Below are positions 11,316-24,045 of a stretch of DNA of 64,000 nt, piece after piece (position 1 is the first letter of the stretch; each line of letters begins with the position of its first letter). The translations under genes were made by a program, and so were the position numbers. A model generated the notes under the pieces. It saw only the letters and a program-made list of their open reading frames with translations, was not told where the DNA came from and searched no databases. The stretch covers positions 15,311,014 to 15,375,013 of the forward strand of contig NC_133403.1 of assembly GCF_047511655.1 (NCBI RefSeq), read 5' to 3'. This DNA comes from Castor canadensis. Its lineage: Eukaryota; Chordata; Mammalia; Rodentia; Castoridae.

Positions 11316-11838
11316 TCTTTACCTTTAATTTTTTCATGATTTCACAGCAATATACTAATGAGGACTTCTGCTGCCTTTTGTCAGTTCTAAAAGCATGTTG
11401 TGAGGAGTAAGTGCTTTGGCTTAATAGTTGATTATTTTGAAATAATTTTGAAATCTTCTGATGTTCATTACTTTTGATAAAAAATATACTCTCACCATTT
11501 AAATTTTTTTCTAAATTTTATTAAGAATATAGATCTTTAAATTAAGGAAATTCAGTGAACCCCCAAAAGAACAAACACAGCAAAACCATATCAAACTAAT
11601 TGCTACATTGTTAAGGAATAGCTATAACATGATAAAAACAAAGAGCAATGTCTGGATTTCCCAAAATTCACAACAGTGGTTATGTCTGGGGAGAAGAATG
11701 GCAAGGCTTCATGTGTATTAGTAAGTTCTATTTTTCAAGGAATCTAAGGCATACATAAGTGTTTATTATTCTTTAAATTGTGTGTCCACATTTGTGCATA
11801 TAGTATAGAGATCATAACAAATAGAATATTAATGAAGT
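11316..11838. other. Unassigned AT-rich sequence
   Basis: No coding or repeat signal that I can name. Confidence 0.5.
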
Positions 11839-11839
11839 C

Positions 11840-11935
11840 CATCTTTTTGTGTGTGTGGTTCTGGGGGAAGGAACCCAGAGCCTTACACATGTTAAGCAAG
11901 TGCTTTCCCAGTGAGCTGCATCCCCAGCCCTCCAT
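11840..11935 (-). repeat. ID-type SINE, reverse
   Basis: 'ttctgggggaaggaacccag', 'ttaagcaagtgctttcccag' and 'gagctgcatccccagccc' form the reverse single-box SINE. Confidence 0.8.
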
Positions 11936-12002
11936 TCTTCTTCTGTTACTTATAAGAAGTGTAGCCATTCCTAGTTACACTTCTTCTTCATTTAAAAAAA
12001 AT

Positions 12003-12092
12003 TCTGGGGCTGGCGGAGTGGTTCAAGCACTAAGAATGCCTACCTAGAAAGCATGAGGCCTTGAGGTCAAACCCCAGTTTCGCCAAAAAAAT
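12003..12092 (+). repeat. ID-type SINE
   Basis: 'ggggctggcggagtggttca', 'gcctacctagaaagcatgag' and 'aaaccccagtttcgccaaaa' give a complete forward copy. Confidence 0.9.
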
Positions 12093-12544
12093 CTGTGCTC
12101 AAATTAACAAGTACTGACATTACAATTTGGCACACTGTTTATCTTTACAAGCAATTTACACATGCATTTTATACTTCCATAAAGAAAAGAAATGAAGCCT
12201 GGATCTCAGAAAATTCAGAATATTGCTATGAACCTGAGTTTGTTGTCTACAAAATAAAGAGTTCGAACTGGGCTATTTTTACCTTTATCCAAAATACCAT
12301 GTTTACTGCATTTTGACATATTTGCTTTCATGCAGAAATCCCAAGGTCACCTAATTTTATTCTATTTTATTTTCTATGGTTTTTTAGTTTTGTGTTTTAC
12401 ATGTATGTCTGTCACTAATTTTTGTAAAAGTTGTAACTCATATCTAGCTTTACTTACTTTTTGCACATGGATGTCCAGCATCTTCTGTGGAATAGACTAT
12501 CCTTTCTCCATTGAACTTCCTTTGCTCCTCTGTCTGGAATCACT
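12093..12544. other. Unassigned sequence
   Basis: The open frames here lack motifs or flanking signals. I treat them as chance. Confidence 0.5.
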
Positions 12545-12890
12545 TTATAGCCAGGGATGGTGGCTCTTGTCTATAATCTCAGCTGTTCTGGAGGTGGAGA
12601 TCAGGAGGGTAGTAGTTCAGGGTCAGCAGGGGCAAAAATTTAATGTGAGTTCATCTTGACAAATAAGCTGGGTGTGAAGCTTCATGTCTCTAATCCCAGC
12701 TACATAGGAGAATGTCCATAGGAAGATCACTGTCTCAGGCCAACCTGAGTGAAAAGCACCAGACCCCATATGAAGAACAACTAAAACAGAATTGGACTGA
12801 GGGTGTGGCCCAAGCTGTAGAGTGCCTGCCTAACAAATGTGAGGCCCTGAATTCCAACTCAATACTCCACACTGCACTGCTAAAGAAAAT
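12545..12890 (+). repeat. B1-like half followed by composite SINE
   Basis: 'agccagggatggtggctctt' with 'ctataatctcagctg' is a B1-like head at 12545-12655. 'gctgggtgtgaagcttcatg' then begins a second head, leading into an ID-type tail at 12795-12875 ('gtagagtgcctgcctaacaa'). Confidence 0.8.
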
Positions 12891-13034
12891 CAGTTTGCTG
12901 TATTTGTGAGTCTATTTCTGGACTTGATTACACCACACTTTTTATTACTGTAAGTGGTAAGTCTCAAAATTGGGTAGTGTCAATTCTCTGACCTCATTCT
13001 TCAGTATTGTGCTGGCTGAACTGCATCTTTTGCC

Positions 13035-13128
13035 TTTTTTCTTCCTGCTGTGGTGTGATTGAACTCAGAGCCTTGTGCCTTTTAGGCATGCACTCAATCT
13101 CTGAGATATATCCCCATCTTCTGCCTTT
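13035..13128 (-). repeat. ID-type SINE, reverse, diverged
   Basis: 'gtgtgattgaactcagagcc' and 'ttaggcatgcactcaatctc' match the reverse single box. Confidence 0.6.
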
Positions 13129-13159
13129 CCATGTAAACTAGAGATTCTCTTTTTGCTTC

Positions 13160-14080
13160 CTCCCATTTCTTTACTTATTTTTATTATTAAAAAATTTATT
13201 GGGATCTGTTTATTATACTGGGGCAACTCATAGTGATAGTTTTGATTAGGATCATATTGTACATTAGTTATATTGCCCTGATCATCTCTCCCCCTAAAAA
13301 TTACCTCACTTAAAGCATTTCCAAGAGATTTCTTTGTTCTATTTCATTATTCCTTCTGGCTGAGTAAAGCTCCTGTGTATATATACCACATTATCTTATG
13401 CATTCATCAGTTGCAGGGTACGTGGTTTGTTTCCACAGCCTGGCTATAGTGAGTAGGGCTGCAATGAGCATAGGTGTATAGGTGCCTCTGTTGTATCCTG
13501 TCTTATGAACCTTTGTGTAGATGCCCAGGAGCAGTATCAGTGAATCATATGGCAGTTCTATCATTAGCTTTTTGAGGAATCTCCATACTGGTTTTCTAAG
13601 TGGTTGTACTAATTTGCATTCCCACCAGCATGTATAAGGGTTCCTATTCACCACATCCTCACCAACATTTGTTGTTTTTATAGCCCTTGATTATGGGTAT
13701 TCTAACTGGGGTGAGATGAAATCTAAGTGTTGTGATTTGCACATCTTTTGTAGCAAGGGAAGTTGAACACTTCTTCTTGTATATACTGATCATTCATTCC
13801 TCTCCCTTTGAGAATTTATTTAATTCATATGCCTGTTTTAAACTCTTGAGTCTGCTTGTCATTATCCACAAAGCAGCTTGCTGAGATTTCAGTTGGGTTG
13901 CATTGAATCTATAGGTAATGTGAGGAAGAAATAACATCTCAACCACATTGAGTCTTTCTTGTCATAAAATCATAATTAGGCATTCCATTTAGTTGTCATG
14001 TTTCTTTAGTTTCCTTTAATATGGTTGATCCTTCTTTGTCTTTTGTAACACTGACTTTTTTGACGTTCACTTATGTTGTA
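13160..14080 (-). mobile_element. L1 ORF2 C-terminal region and 3' UTR, reverse
   Basis: On the minus strand, bases 13654 to 13391 read [20 protein letters not shown] and [14 protein letters not shown]. This is the conserved L1 ORF2 C-terminal CWWECK...LPYDPAI...LGIY region. The 3' UTR runs toward 13160. Degraded ORF2 sequence continues to about 14080, with stops and gaps. Confidence 0.9.
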
Positions 14081-14094
14081 GATTGTTATTTTTT

Positions 14095-14232
14095 CATCCT
14101 TTCTCCTTTCCTTCCCCTTCCTCTTTGCTTTCCTTCTCCCTGTGTAGTCCAGGCTACCCTTGATGTGTGATCCTTTGGCTTCAGCCTCCTGACTGCTGGG
14201 ATTACAGGTATATGCCACTACACTTGGCATCT
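14095..14232 (-). repeat. B1-like SINE, reverse
   Basis: 'ctgtgtagtccaggctaccc', 'cagcctcctgactgctggga' and 'ttacaggtatatgccactac' match a reverse B1/7SL-like element. Confidence 0.85.
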
Positions 14233-14634
14233 AAGTTCACAATCATCTTAGTGGAATAAGTTGGTTCTATTAATACTGAAAAACTTCATAGCATTCTATG
14301 TAAATTGACTTGCCTTTGGGCTTTCCCCATTGCTGTCTTAGGTTTCAATTTTCCTGGATATGCCAAGTCAGTTCTACTTGTCCATGTACTATTCAACTTA
14401 TCCCAATGAGTTCCAGCTTCCAAAGTTAATTTGCACTTATCTTTCCTTTTCTCTTTACCCTTGTAGAATTGTGCCCTTCTAAAAATAATTTCCTTCACAA
14501 ACTGCATGCCAACCTAAAGTTAAAATTGTGTTTATGGTGTATAATAGATTTCTGTTTCTTGATCTGGGTGGTGGTTACATAGGTAAACATATATGTAGAA
14601 AAATGAGTCAGCTTTGAACTTCAGAATAGGGCAT
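14233..14634. other. Unassigned sequence, possibly an old L1-like 3' piece
   Basis: 'gatctgggtggtggttacat' near 14560 recalls an old L1 3' UTR motif, but the match is too short to assign. Confidence 0.3.
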
Positions 14635-14890
14635 GTTGGCTGGCTATGGTGGCAAATGCCTTTAATCCCACCTACACTGGAGATGGAGAAAAAAATTGAG
14701 CCTCAGGTTCAACTCAACTAAGAACTAACAAGACCCTATTTTAAAATCAACCTGAGTTAGGTGGTTCAGGCCAGCAATCCCAGGCATTCAGGAGATAGAA
14801 ATAAGGAGGATTGACGGATCAGGTTGGCCCAAGCAAAAGTGCAAGAGTCCACATGAGAAAAAAATAAGCAAAACTAAAAGCCAAAGAACT
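14635..14890 (+). repeat. Composite SINE pair
   Basis: 'ggctggctatggtggcaaat', 'gcctttaatcccacctacac' and a second 'gttaggtggttcaggccagc' head are followed by A-rich sequence. Two B1-like heads lie in plus orientation. Confidence 0.7.
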
Positions 14891-14949
14891 GGTGAGTCTA
14901 CCCACACTGGGAATACATTGAGAAACCCCTTTGAACACCAACTTAATAA

Positions 14950-15238
14950 TGAAAAACTGTATTGTAAAATGGATACAGTGTGTAATGGTGTACTAGTAGG
15001 AGGATGAGAGTGAATGAAGGAGATTAGCGTGATGGTATATGGTTGATGGACTTAATGTACCTCTATGAAATAGAACAAAGAAAACTTGCAATTGCTTTAA
15101 GTGGGGTGGGGAGAGGGTTAAGGGGAAGAGATAATAGGGACAATGTAACCAATGTACAGTACAAGTCTATTCACAATTTTCATCATTAATTCTCTCCATA
15201 TAATGAATATCCTAATAAAAAGTTTATAAAAAATATAA
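14950..15238 (+). mobile_element. L1 3' UTR fragment
   Basis: It shares the block 'acttgcaattgctttaagtg', followed by 'gtgggg...agagggttaagg', and a terminal 'cctaataaaaag' with the 3' end of the L1 at 49.1-49.3 kb ('ttggaattgcattaagtgga' and 'cctaataaaata'). Confidence 0.75.
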
Positions 15239-15284
15239 TAAACCTTGTTAATGCCTCCCACATAAAGAAAAGGAAAAGAACTGA

Positions 15285-15580
15285 CTCAAGAGGTGGTTTG
15301 CTTGAGGTGCTGAGATAAATCCTCAGTGCTGCCAAACTAAATAGATGCAAACAAAGAACTTTCTGTATATTTAAATGTAAATATGCTTGCTGGACACCAT
15401 TGGCTCCTGCCTGTGATCCTGGCTACTGGGAGGCTGAGAACAGGATGGTCATGGTTTGATGCCATCACAGGCAAATACTTTGTGAAACCCCATCTCCAAA
15501 GTACCCAGAGAAAAATGGTCTGGAAGTGTGGTTCAAACAGTAGAGCATGTTGAATTCAAACCCTTGTTCCACAAAAAAAT
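15285..15580 (+). repeat. Diverged ID-like piece and composite SINE
   Basis: A weak ID-like box lies at 15285-15350. The composite at 15390-15575 has 'gctcctgcctgtgatcctgg', 'ggtttgatgccatcacaggc' and an ID-type tail 'gaattcaaacccttgttcc'. Confidence 0.75.
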
Positions 15581-17385
15581 GCATGTCATATTTTGAAAAT
15601 AGCATTCATATTAGTGACATTTTGAGAGGTAACAGAGCTAAGCATGTGGGTTCCATTTATTGTCTTCAAGAATATTTTAGAACAACTTGGTCCTAACGTA
15701 TGTGGTCCACCCTAGGTGCTGTGAGACAAAAGCAAGAGGGCTAGACATATCTACAGTTGCACAGAGTAGAATTTATTGAGGGGAGTTACTGCCAGAAGCA
15801 TGGCTCTAGGTGGCAGCAAGACCACTTGGATTCCCTAAATATTGGTTATGAAGAATGACAAATTTGTGAGTTAGGACAAAAGCGACTTCATTCCAGCTGG
15901 AATGCTCTCAGTTTATCTTAATATTGAGAGTCAGGTGCATCTGGGAGCCAGAATCCCTATTTAAAGCTCCATGAATGTCTCTAATGATTTTGTCTGATAG
16001 CGTTTGTTGGAAAAACTGACTAGGGTTACTCTGGGGCTACTATAGTGTTATGAAACAGGATGGCTACTGTCATGTCAAGCCAAATCCATACAAGGACAAG
16101 ATAATGATGAAAAACAGAAAAGAAAGAAAAACATCAAACAGTTAACATGATTCAAACTTACCTAGTGTTTTATATGTATATTTCTGTTTACCTTGACTTT
16201 TGGTATAGTTGAGAACTACAAAGTATAAATTGATAAGTATCCAATTTTGTAAGGCTAATCACCTTGATACAGATTCTTCCAGATTTTTAAATACAATTAC
16301 TAATATATACTTTTATATTTCTATATGTTGTAGATATTCATACAAAATAAATATTTGAATAAAATTGTTGTTTGCATATAAAATGCTTGTTTTTCTAATT
16401 TATAGATTATGCAGAATTTTCTACAGATATACCAACTATAAGAAATTTCCACATAATTACATTTCAACTTGAATTTCAGATTCTGGAAATTCAGGTAATT
16501 TAAGGAGCATGTTGAAATAACAGAGATCTTTCTTCTATGAGAGAAACAATTCCCACACCCCAGCTTCTAGCAGTGACTGAACTGAGGAGGAGTCCATGAG
16601 CCAGAGCTCCCTTAGCACATTTGTATCAGTTCAGTCTTGTTAAGTATCAACCCCCATCAGATGCACGTGGTAGGGTTGTTGCTGAGGCCATAGGTGCTTT
16701 CTTGCAGAGCAGGTATCACGATGCTCCTTGCCTCCCAGTGCAAGACCCTGAGGTTGCAGAACAGTGCTAGATGCCACCAGTAGTTAGCATATGGGCCTGC
16801 CATCTATTATCTGTAAGTTTCCTATTAGCTGTGTAAGAGATTTCTCTAAAATTTAGCATAGTAAAACAAGAAAAAATACTACTTCACTCATTTTCTGTGG
16901 GTCAGAAATTTGGAAGCAGCCCAGTTGGGTGTCCTTGTTCAGGGCTTCTCATAAGCTTGTAATCATCTAGGACATTAGCCATCCATAGGCTGATTTGGCA
17001 GGATGACTCCACAAGTCGTACTGGAGTGCTGAGATGCAACACAGGGAGGGAGACCACTTTGGTTAAGATTTTAATACAAGATGATGAGCCAGACAGAATG
17101 ATAACACATTCCCTCCTGATCAGGGATGTGCAGTGCAGGCTGAAACATCTTCAAAGTCTGCCTTCAAGAAGGGCAGGATTGAGGCATAATTTTGAGAACT
17201 GACAACGTTTGATAGCTGAAAGCAAGTTTCAACCAGTAGATTTTACCACGTGGAAATGTGTATGAAAAAGAGGAATAAAACATATCCAGGAATGCTGACT
17301 TGGCTTCAGCTCTTCAAATGAATATAAGTGTAGAGCAGATGTTAGTCAACCCTGTGGACTGGCTGCATTTTTACTTTCAGGGAGC
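15581..17385. other. Unassigned sequence with an ancient repeat-like stretch
   Basis: No gene was seen. The part around 16800-17120, including 'ttctgtgggtcagaaatttg' and 'gcccagttgggtgtccttgt', resembles an old mammalian interspersed repeat that I cannot assign to a family. Confidence 0.4.
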
Positions 17386-17389
17386 CAGA

Positions 17390-20300
17390 ATTCCTCATCC
17401 TCATTATCAGTGTGTCTGCTTGTAAGCCTGTATTCAAACAGATGCCCATGCATATCTATGAGTGCATATAAGATTGTCTGTGAATATGTAGATGTTCATA
17501 ATAAGCCTTTGTGTGTCTGTACATACACATCCCTATGCATAAAGTTGTGATTTTCTCTAGATAGCTTTGTGGTATTCAGGCCTGTGTTGAGTTGTGTTTC
17601 AGTTTTATTTTTCTAAGAGATAAGGACTGCTCATGGATCACAGTGTATCCTTTAACTCAGGCTCTTCCCTTAGCCTCTTACATATGGGCACAACCACACT
17701 TGGTCTGCAAGATAGCCATGGCTAACTGAGCCCTTTCTATGAGGGCTCCCAACCTTACAAGTAGTGAAACGAGGAAAGGCATGAAAGAAAAATCAACCTG
17801 TCTGAGGTCACATGCCTTGTTGGAAAGAGACACTGTGAGTGAACCTAACTTGATCTCCTCAAAGTTGGGCACTGGCACATTAAGACCCATGTGGAGATAG
17901 TGGTGGGCATGTTGTTGGTGTGGCAGTATCTCATTTTCCACATGGACCAGTCCAAGAAGCATTCAGCAGAATAGTGGACTTAGGAGTTATCTTGTCTGAG
18001 ACAAAGTGTCAGTTGTGGAGACCTTCAGAGATGACCTTACTTCCTGGATATGGGCCAGAGAATTTAGAACCCTGTTGGCCATGCTGCCACTGTCCTGATC
18101 AACTGTGACAAACTCATATCTCTCTAATCCTTACAGAGTAAATGATGTTTTCTCAATGTCTCACATTGTGCAGAGGCTCACTCCCCAGGAGAACCAACCC
18201 TGGAGGCCAGCCTATGTCTGGAGAAACTATGTCAGTACTTGGCCATGATGCCAGTGGATATTTTTCAAGATGATGCAAAAGGTGACAGAAGGCAGGACAG
18301 GATAGTTGAAGGTGGTTACCCAAGCCACTCTAATCTCCCAAAGAAACAACAGATCACTCCTCTTGTGGGTGTGTGTTAGTGTTTGTGTGTCTATGTGTCT
18401 GTCTGTATATACAGGAAAATTTGATCCTCCTATTTCACTTGACTCTATGACAAAGTCTGTTTTCCAGTTAGCTACTGTCTCCATGCTTGAACTGTCCCTC
18501 TTTGGCTCCAAACCAGGGAGAACATGTGTCTGCCCATTTCCCCTGTGAAGTCTCCAGAGAGAAACTCTTTAAGGCAGAAATTCTGGAGAAGATGATGACT
18601 TCAATGCTCTTTAGGGACCCCCTCTTCATCCCCCCATTCCTGGGCAGCAACTAAAGGTTCACTACAACAGAACATGAACTTGACAGACTTTTCAAATGGT
18701 GAGCCAAAAGGATTACCATTGCTGTGATTTAGCAATGCAGCATCCAGCTATTGACCCAATTTGCTTGCCCAGAGTAGGTGTCTCTGATTATTATTCCTAG
18801 AGGGTGATTCCAGGACCCAGTGGGATTATCCCTGGCTGTGCAAGCCCAATGCCTTCTCCTAGAGTCATTCAACTAACTAAACTTAGTGTAATCTGCCTTT
18901 GGAAAGCAAGGCAGAATTACAGGATCTTGTTCTTTCCTGCAGTTCTTTCACCACATAAAGGTGTGGAACCAATTTCAGAACCTGACAGAGCTACTTTGGA
19001 TGATGTGGGACTCAAATTAGCTAATTCAGAGGCTGTAGAGGTCGAGACAGCTCCCAAATGACTCCAAAGCTCCAGCAAGCAATGATGCTGGTTCCTGCAT
19101 GCGGGTCTACCTGGCCTTCATCTGTGGCTATAGAAAAGATGCTGATTAAGTATAACACTCAACTCTTGACATTCCAGCCCAAATTGGTGGCAGAGTAGTT
19201 CATGCTAACAGATGTAAGTGGCTGTGCAGATCATAGTGGAGGCAGGCATTCCTGTGACTCCTTCTGCACAATCTGGTATTCCCTCATGCAGAGTCATTTT
19301 TCCCACTCAAATCCATGGAGCAACATGAATAGGGCCATTTTCTTATCCTGAAAATTCAACTCGACTTAGTACAGTGCACAAAGGCCAGCCCAGTTACTAT
19401 GTAGGTTCAGGAATGGAACAGAAAATCCTGACCCTCACCGATCACCTGTGCCAGAACTTTGAGTGAAGCCAAAGAACTATTGACCTCACTCCTTTAGTGA
19501 AAGTGAGAGGGAGTTTAGAGTCTGAGTGTTTGTGTGAAAGGATAGATTGGTTAGTGGGTGCCCAAGAGGCTTTGAACATGACAAGAAGCTGGACAGCTTC
19601 CTGAGGGAGAAAAGTATGACATAGAGTCACCAAGGTAAGGCCTTGGATCATGAATGTGAAGGGCATATCACTGATTTGGCACTACATGATCCCCAGGATC
19701 AAGGACAGCAACCTAAACCTTGATGCCTAGTGGTAACAGGTCATTTTAGCTTCCAGGAGGATAGGAATGATAAGGAGAACCTGAATCAAAGAAGCCATAT
19801 CCCACACAACTACCAACTTGGCCTCACAGCACCTTCCATGGAAGGGTGGGTGTGGGCAGGGTAGGTGCCCTAATAGGTGACACACCACCTTGGAATACTT
19901 TAAATCAAGGGCCCTTCACAGTCTGCTCAGAAAGAGTTGAGTGTTGAATGGAATCCATTCATGTAATCCAGTACTAACTGAATGAACACAATCAGTGTGT
20001 TATGACACATCAACAACATCTCTGTTCTCTGTGACTTTGCCCTTGTCATAATTTCTCACCCTCTTACACTTCACCTAGGCCTCCATGGGTGATGACTGAA
20101 CAGTCTACGGCCATCAAAGCTCACGTCAATTTTTAGTCAAGAATTGTAGAAAATATATGGTTTGAAGGAGAGGGCCATGCACAAACATTTCATTGATAAT
20201 AAAAATTATACATAGAACTCTATGTGATGAAGAGAAAGACTCTTCTCTGGAGGCCAAATTTGGGCAAGGAGAGGAAGCCGGTTTGTGGGTGTCAGGGCTG

Positions 20301-21190
20301 GCATGAATTGGGCCATTTACACTCTGGTGAACCCTCCTTATGGCAGCCTTTGTTGCTCTCTTGGGAGAGGGAAAGCAAATAGTTGGACCCTGGGGATCAC
20401 ACAGCAGCTCCTCCTTTGGCAGGCAGACCCAGCAGGGCATCCTACCTATGAATACCTGTAGTATAGCTCCTATCCATCAGCCTGAGATTCTCCCCCGGGA
20501 CAGGGCCCTGATATTGGAATCCTGGGTCCTAGCATCCCTCCTTTCTAGTGTTGACACCTCCTCTGTAAGGGCAGGAGGAAGTGGAGGCAGTTCATGTGGC
20601 ATAAAGAGGGAAAACTCAGACCTGCAATGTATGAGAGCAGATGCTTGGTTCTCTTTGCTGTTTCTGGGCATTCATAGCCTATAGTTCATTCTGCTGTGTG
20701 GTGCTGGAGGCAGGATTCTCACTCACCTGCATGAAAGCCCATCCTCCATTGTGTGGCTATGTATGTAGTTTTATTTAGATGGCATTACTGTGTGAAGTTA
20801 GACATTCTCAGTGGCCTTGATGCTCTCTCAAGTGACCTTGAGCAGAGGAGAGGTTATCAGAGTGGGAAGTGCACTATCTGGGAATCTGGTACCACAAGGA
20901 TAACAGGAAGGCTTTCTTGTGCTCCCTACCTCTCCCAAAGCCAGGATCAGCCCTAGTCCTGACAGACACCCTGAATTCCCTTGTCTACCTAGTAACTAGT
21001 TCCCACCATAACAATGGTCTCCACATCTCTGCATTACTCACAGATCTGCAAATATCATGCAGTGTCCTGAACATCCCCAGTTACTTGAGGGATACACAGG
21101 GCTGTGGATGTGCATGTAGATATGTGAGTTTGCATAAGCCATTTTGTTCATATGTATCCATTTCTATGCAGGCACTGTATACCATTATGG
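17390..21190 (+). pseudogene. RalGDS/RGL-like tandem copy 1 (degenerate)
   Basis: RalGDS-family proteins load GTP on Ral through a REM domain and a RasGEF domain. The REM exon (about 18468-18698) reads KAEILEKMMTSMLF and, past a TAA at 18652, RFTTTEHELDRLFKW before a GTGAG donor. It parallels KAGTLEKLVEHLVPAF...RTFTTTQQVLDLLFK in RalGDS. A second exon (18943-19213, acceptor 'tcctgcag', donor GTAAGT) carries SPHKGVEPISEPDRATLDD and ends LVAE, stop, FMLTD, like the family LVAEQFTLMDA. Weaker blocks lie at 20105-20160 (TAIKAHVNF) and 20491-20540 (DRALILESW, compare DRARVVEHW). The two REM exons between 18.7 and 18.9 kb found in copies 2-4 are missing here. Stops make it non-coding. An upstream block at 18257-18345 is conserved between copies, but its match to the family is weak. 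Confidence 0.8.
17590..17695 (-). repeat. Ancient B1-like SINE in array unit 1
   Basis: 'ttctaagagataaggactgc' and 'agcctcttacatatgggcac' with 'aaccacacttgg' form a diverged reverse B1-like element. The same element occupies the same place in units 2, 3 and 5. Confidence 0.65.
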
Positions 21191-21214
21191 AACTCAGGCT
21201 AGGGTAGAGTTGTT

Positions 21215-21335
21215 TCATTTTGTTTTCATTTGAGGGACAGCATCTGGCTCTGTTGCTCAGTATGGCCTTGAACTCAAGATGCTCTTCCCTGAGCCTCCAA
21301 GGTATGGCAATTGCAGATGTGCGCTGTAATGACAG
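21215..21335 (-). repeat. Ancient B1-like SINE in array unit 2
   Basis: 'gagggacagcatctggctct', 'gcctccaaggtatggcaatt' and 'gcagatgtgcgctg' are the unit 2 copy of the shared reverse SINE. Confidence 0.7.
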
Positions 21336-23851
21336 CATTTCATTTTTTTGTTGTTTCTCTTATCTACCCTTCTAATTGTGCCTTCTTCATATTAGTGCAT
21401 TAGCTATATCTTTCAACTGTCCCTGATTGTCATCAGTAATACAGATAGCTATGGGCATGTAAAAGCAAGGATTTCCTAGCTAGCAGATTGCTAGGGTGAG
21501 TATTCAATGAAAAAAAGGGGAGAGTGGGGAGGATGTGAGAATCACAGTGACCTGTCCAGGGTAACATACCTGGTCAGAAGGAGGGGTCAGTTGTGAACCC
21601 TTCTCTATCACTTCAAATTTGGGTTACTGTCTTGCCAGGCACGTCTGAGGACAGTGTTGGTTAGGGTTTAAGTGTGGCTCTGTGTAGCTTTCAACATGGT
21701 CTGGGCAGGCTGGTGGGTCAAAATATCCATGCACTTTGGGGAAGTTTTCTCTTAGGCAGAGGTTTAGTGGAATAAGCCTTGAGAGATGACCTCACTTATA
21801 GTATTGAAGATTGAAGACAATGCAGAACTTTGATGACCAGCACACACAATGAAGAGCCACTACAGCAAGCTGACTGCTCCAGAGACACTAAAGAATAAAG
21901 GATGTCCTCTTTGTGTCTCCTGACTGGCATATGGTCAGTCCCCAGGAAAAGCCAGAACAGAGGCCTCATCCACATTTTGAGACACTGGATCAGCCCAGCA
22001 CACAAAGCCTTGGGTTTTTCTCAGAGGATGCCAAAGATGACACAATCCTGGACAGGATAGGTGATCCCAGCCATCAAACCAATCTGTTCCCCCACATAAA
22101 GCAAAACATTGCTATTGATATACCTGCGGGTGTATATGCTTGAGTGTGTGCAAAATTCTTTTTGACAAATTTCACTTCACTATAGGGCAATTCTTTTGCC
22201 AACTGCTACTGTTGTTTTTAAATTGTTCCTCCTTTTTCCCCACCCAGAATGAAAATACATCAGCCTCCATGTGGAATCAGCCCTGCAGTGAGCTGAAAGT
22301 CAAGGCAGGAACACTGCAGAATTTGGTGACTTAAATTTTGAACTCAGCCTTATGTGAGGACATCACCTGTGTCCATAATTCTCTGGGCAGCAATAGATGC
22401 TTCACTACCACCAAACAAGTGTTGGATGTGCTTTCCACTTTGTGGCACTACTTCAATTCCCAGAGGACAACCTAGCTCCTAGCTGTGACTTGGCAATGCT
22501 CTGCCTTGCTCTTTTCCTGGTTTAATTGTGGAGACTGGGGTGCTTAGTAGAACCCCTTCATAAGGATCAAGAAGAATGAGCCCTAGAAGTGAATTTCCCA
22601 GTCCTGATCCTACGGAGTTGACCACTCAGTTCTGTTGACAACACTGAGTGTCCCCAGCCCTCCTTCAAGAATCTCTCTGACTTGGTCCTCACTTACCATT
22701 GTGCTCACCACAGCAGTTGCTGTATTTTTAAAGGGAAGTTTCCCATTTCCCAGGGACTGTTCCAGGAACCTAGACACAGTGAGGTATCTATCAGGGAGCT
22801 AGGTGACCTCATCCTTTGCACAAGCAGACATGAATCACCTACTGCATGGGATTGTATTTCCATGCACATAGCACAATTTGGTAAAAAAGCAGTCAAATTG
22901 TTGATATGCTGGGATCCATTTCGTTGGTAAGTCACCCAGGAACACTCAGTGAAATAACAGGTGCAATAGATGTGACACTTTCATGGACTCCTCTAGGTTT
23001 GACTCCAACCAAGATGAAAGGCCTGAGGAAGAACTGAAAATGTAAGCAGAGGTTGGGTCAAGTGGTTGGGCACCTGTCTAAAGAGTGGGGACATTTGGGG
23101 GCTGGGTTTGGTTAGGAATGGAAACACCCTGGGCTCCAAAACTCCTGTGATTCCAACTGCAGGGCTTAGGTCTAGCGATTCACTTGAATACAATGAAGCC
23201 AAAAGAGCTTTGGGTGTCATTCTGAGCACTTGATTGCTAGATGAGATGTTAGGTTCTCAGAGCAGGACCCTGTATTAATCCACCATCCAAAACACAGCCC
23301 ATCCCTGTAGGGCTTGCCGACCATGTGGCCCCTCAGGGCCACAGAAAAGATTTGATATCCTCTTTCCTCAGTAGTGGGAGTTTAGCTGATACCCAGGGAC
23401 CAAATGCATGCTCAGAAGCAGGTTTTATCTATCAGGAGAAAAGAGTTATGGGCAGATAGACCACACACATGGTCGTCAGGGTATTGAGGCAGCCAGAACT
23501 AGAATCTGAGGGTTCCTAGAGCCCTGTGGATGCTAGGAAGGAGTACATGCCCTAGTGGAGTTGACATTCCAGAAGGAAGGGTCCCCAGAGACATATGGAG
23601 CTCTGTTTGGAGAGTCCCTGGACAAGGAAGAAGTGCTTTTAGTACTTGGGCTCCTTCCAGTAGAGGACCCCTGGAGCTCCTGCTTTTTAAAATTTTACCC
23701 TGCCTGCCATGGCCTGGACAGACAAATTCATGGTCTACAGTGAGCAGTACAGGGGCAGGCACAGGAAACATGCACCTATTAATGGACTGTTGCAGGGAAG
23801 GGAAAGGTAAGGCCAGGCCTGTGATTCTATTGCCCTTCTATCTGCCTCCCT

Positions 23852-24045
23852 GGTCTTGTCATCTATCCTTGGCACCTGGCTGGACTGCTTCGTTGAGGAT
23901 TTCTGTGTACCTCCACACTTTCCATGCCTGAAGTTACTACTGAATTACCTGGTGATTTATAAGCCAGGATCAGAGGTGGAGGTCCAAGTGTTCCTTCTGC
24001 TGGACCAGTGAGAGAACATGGAGCCCAGTGAGATGGAAGCTAAAA
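23852..24045 (+). pseudogene. REM exon 2 of copy 2, strongest RalGDS match
   Basis: The frame SSILGTWLDCFVEDFCVPP, then HFPCLKLLLNYLVIYKPGSE and VFLLLDQ, matches the RalGDS segment SSILGTWLDQYSEDFCQPP, DFPCLKQLVAYVQLNMPGSD almost position by position. The TGA at 24009 follows LLLDQ. The expected acceptor CAG is CCT (23849-23851) and the donor is GC at 24046, so normal splicing of this exon is unlikely even though the frame is kept. Confidence 0.9.

Noticed and set aside
12330-12659. 109-codon open frame
   Set aside because: It runs into a B1-like SINE at its 3' end and has no motif.
18257-18345. N-terminal RalGDS exon in the upstream conserved block
   Set aside because: It is shared by copies 1-3 behind acceptor-like sites, but its translation does not align convincingly to the family N-terminus. 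It is reported only as a conserved block.
20340-20684. 114-codon plus-strand open frame
   Set aside because: It lies across array sequence that is intron plus a short RasGEF-like block. The equivalent stretches in the other copies are not open, so it is unlikely to be a gene.
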